Shown one piece after another: positions 6,053-9,304 of a stretch of 9,304 bases of DNA (position 1 is the stretch's first letter; every line of letters starts with the position of its first letter). Source of the DNA: an uncultured Christensenellaceae bacterium (lineage in GTDB: Bacteria > Bacillota > Clostridia > Christensenellales > Aristaeellaceae); contig CAJOPV010000098.1 of the NCBI GenBank assembly GCA_905236495.1, positions 1-9,304 on the forward strand, in the 5' to 3' direction. A program made the translations under genes and the position numbers. The notes under the pieces were generated by a model. The model ran no database searches. It had not been told where the DNA came from and worked only from the letters and a program-made list of their open reading frames with translations.

Positions 6053-7495
6053 TTACGCGACGGGCAGCGTAGCGATGAGCGTTCTCGCCGTTTCGGCAGC
6101 CTGCTGGGCCGCTTCCGGCGGGATGATGTACTGAGCCAACACGGACAGAAGCAGGCTGGCAAGCAGCAGGATGATGGCGCCGCCCAGGCGGGAGGAAATC
6201 TGAGCGAAGGGCATCAGCTCCATGCGGTCCGCGGCGGAGAGCACCGCCACGTCGCCGGTGCCGCCCATGTTGCTCATGCACAGGCCAGCCGTGATGCCGG
6301 ATTCAAAGGGATAGAAGCCCACCAGCTTGCCGATCAGCGCCGCGCCCACAAACGCGCCTACGCAGGTAGCCAGGCACAGCAGCAGGTAGGTCACGCTGAA
6401 GCTGGAGATCACCGTGCCGATATCCAGATAGCAGATGCCGATGCCCACCAGCAGCATGTTCGTCAGGTTTTTCATAATAAACTGGAACCACTGGAAGCAG
6501 GCCACCTCGATGCGCTCCGGCACGATATTGGTGATCTTGCAGACAGCCACGGTAATGATCATCCAGGCGTAGGCGTGAATGGTAATGCCTGTTCCCAGAG
6601 CGTTCCACAGGCCCTGGAAAATGAAGCCGACAGCAAAGAACGCGCCGGAAACCAGCAGGCCGATGCCCAGCTGATGCAGGTCGATCTTATTGCGCTTCTG
6701 CTGCATTTCGGGGCTGATTTCCAGCTCCTTGGGGTCCATGGTGCCGGCCTGCATCAGGCTGCCGTTGCCGTTCATCTTTCCCGAGATCACCTTCACCAGC
6801 ACGCCGGCCAGCACGATGGAGATGGCGTTGCCGATCGCCACGGCGGGAGACATGATGGAAATGGCCTGAGAGGCGTCCATCGCCACGTTGGGGTTGGCAT
6901 CAAAGATCCGGGACAGGGGGGTGGCCCCGGCGCCCATGCCGCCGCCCATGATGGGCAGGGCGACGAGCAGCAGGGCGTTAATGACGGGATAGCCCATGAT
7001 AGCCGCCACGCCCATGCACAATCCGAAGGCCAGGATCAATCCGCCAAAGATGGCGGGGAAATACCGGGCTGCGGCCTTCACCAGGAGCTTGCGGTTCATC
7101 CCGAGGATAGAGCCGGTGATCAGGGCGGCGATGTACCAATCCAGGAAGCCGCCGTCGCCCTTGAAGAAGCTGTTGATGGCGCCTACCAGGTTCAGGTTCT
7201 TCAGCGGCAGGGCCATTTCCCCATCCGGAAGCAGATGGAAATAAACCAGCAGGGCTGAGCCGAAGATGCATACGATGGCGCCGCCGCCCAGGTAGGATTT
7301 GATGATGGGGGTATGATCGCCGATCCACCCCAGGATGGTGCCCACCACGATCATGAACAGGAAGCAGCCCGCCATGCCCGTCGGCAGCACGCCCAGGTAG
7401 GTAGCCGCCAGGGTGATGCCGGTGATGATCAGGAAGATGGGCCAGGGAAGATTGAAGAATTCCAGAGGTTTTTTCGCCTTGGTTTTCACGCTCAT
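6053..7495 (-). CDS. 2-hydroxycarboxylate transporter (CitS/MaeN family), probably malate
   Basis: Integral membrane secondary transporter for malate, citrate or related hydroxy acids, coupled to sodium or protons. The 480-residue protein is very hydrophobic, with many membrane segments in two homologous halves. Each half carries the family's re-entrant-loop GGxG: GGMG at 185-188 and GGTG at 411-414 in the NMGGTGDV context. SSRLGG near 434-439 holds the conserved substrate-binding arginine (Arg436). The polar loop around 240-275 fits the link between halves. The ATG at 7495 has AAGGAG eight bases upstream; the GTG at 7504 would overlap that site. It follows the malic enzyme gene by 110 nt and ends at a terminator, so the pair probably forms a malate uptake and decarboxylation unit. 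Malate is inferred from this neighbour: no citrate lyase genes are in view. Confidence 0.93.
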   Translation of the reverse strand: MSVKTKAKKPLEFFNLPWPIFLIITGITLAATYLGVLPTGMAGCFLFMIVVGTILGWIGDHTPIIKSYLGGGAIVCIFGSALLVYFHLLPDGEMALPLKNLNLVGAINSFFKGDGGFLDWYIAALITGSILGMNRKLLVKAAARYFPAIFGGLILAFGLCMGVAAIMGYPVINALLLVALPIMGGGMGAGATPLSRIFDANPNVAMDASQAISIMSPAVAIGNAISIVLAGVLVKVISGKMNGNGSLMQAGTMDPKELEISPEMQQKRNKIDLHQLGIGLLVSGAFFAVGFIFQGLWNALGTGITIHAYAWMIITVAVCKITNIVPERIEVACFQWFQFIMKNLTNMLLVGIGICYLDIGTVISSFSVTYLLLCLATCVGAFVGAALIGKLVGFYPFESGITAGLCMSNMGGTGDVAVLSAADRMELMPFAQISSRLGGAIILLLASLLLSVLAQYIIPPEAAQQAAETARTLIATLPVA

Positions 7496-7514
7496 GCTTC
7501 TCACTCCTTCGCTT

Positions 7515-7557
7515 GATGAAGTTGAATGGTGAAAAGTGGAGATGGATAAACTTCATC
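7515..7557 (-). other. Inverted repeat in the malic enzyme-transporter gap
   Basis: Nine-bp arms GATGAAGTT (7515-7523) and AACTTCATC (7549-7557), 25-nt loop, ending about 11 nt before the transporter ribosome binding site. In the transcript it would form a modest AU-rich hairpin; in DNA it could be an operator. I see no strong promoter in this gap. Confidence 0.5.
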
Positions 7558-7605
7558 CATGTTTATGATTTCCTATTCACGCTTAACTGTCTTTTGTTCC
7601 CTGAT

Positions 7606-8775
7606 TTACAGTCTCGCCACGCCGCTGTCCCGGGCGGCCTTCGCCACGGCGGCAGCCACGGCGGGGCCCACCCGCTTGTCAAAGGCCAGGGGCAGGATGT
7701 ATTGGGCGGTCAATTCCTCGGGGCTCACCAGATCCGCCAGGGCGTGGGAAGCGGCCTGCTTCATTTCCTCATTGATATCCCGTGCCCGCACGTCCAGAGC
7801 GCCCCGGAACAGGCCGGGGAAGCAAAGCACGTTGTTGATCTGGTTGGGATGGTCGCTCCTGCCGGTGCCAACCACCGCCGCGCCGGCCGCCAGGGCGTCC
7901 TCCGGCTCGATCTCGGGCACGGGGTTCGCCATGGGGAACACGATGGCCTTGGGCGCCATGGACTGGATCATTTCCTTACTGACAATGTGCGGCGCGCTGA
8001 CGCCCACGAACACGTCCGCGCCTTTCATGGCGTCCGAAAGCTTTCCGGAGAATTTCTCCGGATTGGTGATTTTCGCCATTTCCTCCTGGGCTGGGTTCAT
8101 CTGCTCCCCTTCGCACAGGATGCCGAAGCGATCCACCATCTTTAAGTGCCGAACGCCCAGGTTCATCAGGTGCTTGCCGATGGCGATGCCGGCGCTGCCC
8201 GCGCCGTTGATGACCACCTTGGCTTCCCCAATGTCCTTGCCCACCACCCGCAGGGCGTTGATCATGGCAGCGCCCACCACCACGGCGGTGCCGTGCTGGT
8301 CATCATGGAACACGGGAATATCGCAGATTTCCTTCAGTCTCCGCTCGATCTCAAAGCACCGGGGGGCGGCGATATCCTCCAGATTGATGCCGCCGAAGGA
8401 CCCGGAAATGAGATACACCGTGCGCACGATTTCATCCACGTCCTTGCTGCGGACGCAGATGGGGAAAGCGTCCACGTCCCCGAAGGCCTTGAACAGGGCG
8501 CACTTGCCCTCCATCACCGGCATGCCCGCCTCCGGGCCGATATCCCCCAGCCCCAGCACGGCAGTGCCGTCGGTAATCACCGCCACCAGGTTATGCCGGC
8601 GGGTGAGGGAAAAGGATTTGTCGTAGTCCTTCTGAATTTCCAGGCAGGGCTGGGCCACGCCGGGGGTGTAGGCCAGAGACAAATCGTCCTTGCTCTTCAC
8701 CGGCACCCGGGAGATCACCTCGATCTTCCCCTGCCATTCTCCATGCAGCCGCAGCGACTCTTCCGCGTAGTTCAA
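7606..8775 (-). CDS. Malic enzyme, short bacterial form, probably NAD-dependent
   Basis: Oxidatively decarboxylates malate to pyruvate and CO2 in the cytoplasm. The 389-residue product carries the full set of family motifs: YTPGVA with Tyr36, MEGK with the general base Lys91, metal ligands Glu133 and Asp134 (NLEDI) and Asp159 (FHDDQHGTA), the nucleotide fold GAGSAGIAIG at 191-200 ending with Asp215, and FPMANPVPE. Asp215 at the end of the second strand suggests NAD rather than NADP. The start is TTG at 8775, nine bases after AGGAGG; it gives the family's usual opening, NYAEESLRLHGEWQGKIEV. In-frame ATGs further up (8847 and 8814) lack ribosome binding sites and overlap the promoters. Just upstream of the transporter in one likely operon, it would feed imported malate into pyruvate metabolism. 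Confidence 0.95.
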   Translation of the reverse strand: MNYAEESLRLHGEWQGKIEVISRVPVKSKDDLSLAYTPGVAQPCLEIQKDYDKSFSLTRRHNLVAVITDGTAVLGLGDIGPEAGMPVMEGKCALFKAFGDVDAFPICVRSKDVDEIVRTVYLISGSFGGINLEDIAAPRCFEIERRLKEICDIPVFHDDQHGTAVVVGAAMINALRVVGKDIGEAKVVINGAGSAGIAIGKHLMNLGVRHLKMVDRFGILCEGEQMNPAQEEMAKITNPEKFSGKLSDAMKGADVFVGVSAPHIVSKEMIQSMAPKAIVFPMANPVPEIEPEDALAAGAAVVGTGRSDHPNQINNVLCFPGLFRGALDVRARDINEEMKQAASHALADLVSPEELTAQYILPLAFDKRVGPAVAAAVAKAARDSGVARL

Positions 8776-8810
8776 AAGGGAGCACCTCCTCGTATAAATT
8801 TCTTCTAATG

Positions 8811-8854
8811 CCATTTTATATGCATTCAACGGAAAAATCAATCCCATTTTATAT
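8811..8854. repeat. 11-bp direct repeat spanning both promoter -10 boxes
   Basis: CCATTTTATAT occurs at 8811-8821 and again at 8844-8854, 33 bp apart. A second shared word, TATAAATTTC, occurs at 8793-8802 and 8852-8861. The repeats cover the -10 regions of the two candidate promoters, which suggests a duplicated promoter or a pair of regulator sites. Confidence 0.6.
8813..8841 (-). promoter_or_regulatory. Proximal promoter candidate of malic enzyme gene
   Basis: On the minus strand TTGATT (8841-8836), a 17-nt spacer and TAAAAT (8818-8813). Taking TATAAA at 8820-8815 as the -10 leaves only 15 nt of spacer. It is weaker than the distal candidate and partly repeats it. Confidence 0.5.
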
Positions 8855-8877
8855 AAATTTCAGTCTTTTTTTCTCAA
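8848..8877 (-). promoter_or_regulatory. Distal promoter candidate of malic enzyme gene
   Basis: On the minus strand TTGAGA (8877-8872), an 18-nt spacer and TATAAA (8853-8848), each one base off consensus. The spacer is AT-rich. It follows the upstream terminator by 12 nt and would give a leader of about 65 nt before the TTG start. Confidence 0.62.
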
Positions 8878-8889
8878 ATCCGCCCAATC

Positions 8890-8923
8890 AAAAAAATCCG
8901 CCGTCCGTGCAGGGAACAGCGGA
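8890..8923 (-). terminator. Intrinsic terminator of the right-edge genes
   Basis: On the minus strand a 10-bp stem (8923-8914 with 8906-8897, two G-U pairs, 7-nt loop) is followed by seven Ts (8896-8890). It starts 11 nt after the stop of the small frame at 8935-9072 and separates that unit from the malate block. Confidence 0.9.
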
Positions 8924-8934
8924 GCCATTCTTTA

Positions 8935-9072
8935 CTATCTTTCGTTGACCGATTTGCCGGTCATATGCTCGATCTGCAAAGCAAGCAGCAGCGTGCCGGG
9001 GCCAGACCGGGCGATCTCCCCATGGATATACTCCTCGTCCGCCGTGAATTTATGGCTCAGGCGGCGGCTCAT
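8935..9072 (-). CDS. Small ORF of 45 codons, unknown function
   Basis: Predicted product of 45 residues, starting MSRRLSHKFTADEEYIHGE and ending MTGKSVNER, with no membrane segment or motif I recognise. Third codon positions are mostly G or C, as in the neighbouring real genes, which supports coding. The ATG comes 3 nt after the TAA of the upstream frame and has only a weak AAGAG directly against it, so independent initiation looks poor. The two frames are in the same phase, separated by TAA GAG. It could be translated by coupling to the upstream gene, or be the C-terminal end of one longer gene cut by a nonsense codon. A strong terminator follows 11 nt after its stop. Confidence 0.5.
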   Translation of the reverse strand: MSRRLSHKFTADEEYIHGEIARSGPGTLLLALQIEHMTGKSVNER

Positions 9073-9075
9073 CTC

Positions 9076-9304
9076 TTACTCGTTAGCGGGCATCGGGCAG
9101 TTAAAACAAAAATCAAAGGGGATATCCTTTTGCGCCACGTCGTGCCTTTCCTGGGCCAAGCTTTCGTCCGTCGCCGGGGTGCACCAAAAATCGCTGATAT
9201 ACCGGATGCGCAGCGCGCCGCCGGTGACGCGCACGGTATAGCTGCCGGGGTAATAGGCCACATAGCACGCGGGCTTTTCCACCGTTTCAAAGGTAGTGAC
9301 GCCG
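9076..9304 (-). CDS. Unrecognised protein, C-terminal 75 residues only
   Basis: The frame is open to the right window edge, so the start is not visible; 75 complete codons can be read before a TAA at 9078-9076. The visible part has an aromatic, beta-like stretch (CYVAYYPGSYTVRVTGG, then RIRYISDFWC), a charged segment rich in Glu, Arg and Asp, and FDFCFNCPMPANE at the end, with a CFNC cysteine pair that could bind metal. I do not recognise the family. GC-rich third positions support coding. It precedes the small frame at 8935-9072 in the same phase, and both end before the terminator at 8890-8923. Confidence 0.7.
   Translation of the reverse strand, partial: GVTTFETVEKPACYVAYYPGSYTVRVTGGALRIRYISDFWCTPATDESLAQERHDVAQKDIPFDFCFNCPMPANE

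Noticed and set aside
8776..8847. Longer malic enzyme starting at the ATG at 8847 or 8814
   Set aside because: Both lack a ribosome binding site and lie in the promoter region; the TTG at 8775 has a strong site and gives the family's normal N-terminus.

Overview
This 9.3 kb window looks like ordinary chromosome from a fairly GC-rich member of the Clostridia (Firmicutes). The evidence is a CggR-type glycolytic regulator next to pgk and tpiA, a manganese pyrophosphatase carrying a CBS-DRTGG regulatory insert, strong AGGAGG-type ribosome binding sites, TTG and GTG starts, and sigma-A-like promoters. I cannot name the genus. Every gene I can support lies on the minus strand, so transcription runs from high to low coordinates.

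Right end (9304 to 8890): the 3' end of an unrecognised gene, then a 45-codon reading frame in the same phase after a single TAA, then a clear intrinsic terminator. Malate block (8877 to 6003): two candidate promoters in tandem, a NAD-type malic enzyme with a TTG start, a 100-nt gap with an inverted repeat, a 2-hydroxycarboxylate transporter (CitS/MaeN family), and an intrinsic terminator. Together these two genes would import malate (or a similar acid) and convert it to pyruvate.

Middle block (5996 to 3187): a promoter with a palindrome centred on its -35 box, a 539-residue CBS-DRTGG family II pyrophosphatase, and 19 nt later a cytoplasmic GH8 enzyme that closely resembles reducing-end xylose-releasing exo-oligoxylanase (Rex). 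No terminator is visible after the GH8 gene; instead there is a tandem pair of AT-rich 23-bp direct repeats.

Glycolysis block (3184 to left edge): an extended -10 promoter, a candidate CggR operator built like the Bacillus one, cggR, pgk and tpiA (3' end outside the window). gapA, which normally sits between cggR and pgk in Bacillus, is absent here. The 227-nt pgk-tpiA gap holds two strong hairpins without U-tracts, more like mRNA processing or stability elements than terminators.

I found no defence system, mobile element, CRISPR array, tRNA or rRNA. The most interesting items are regulatory: the CggR operator with gapA missing, the 23-bp repeats, the pgk-tpiA hairpins, and the in-phase pair of small frames at the right edge.
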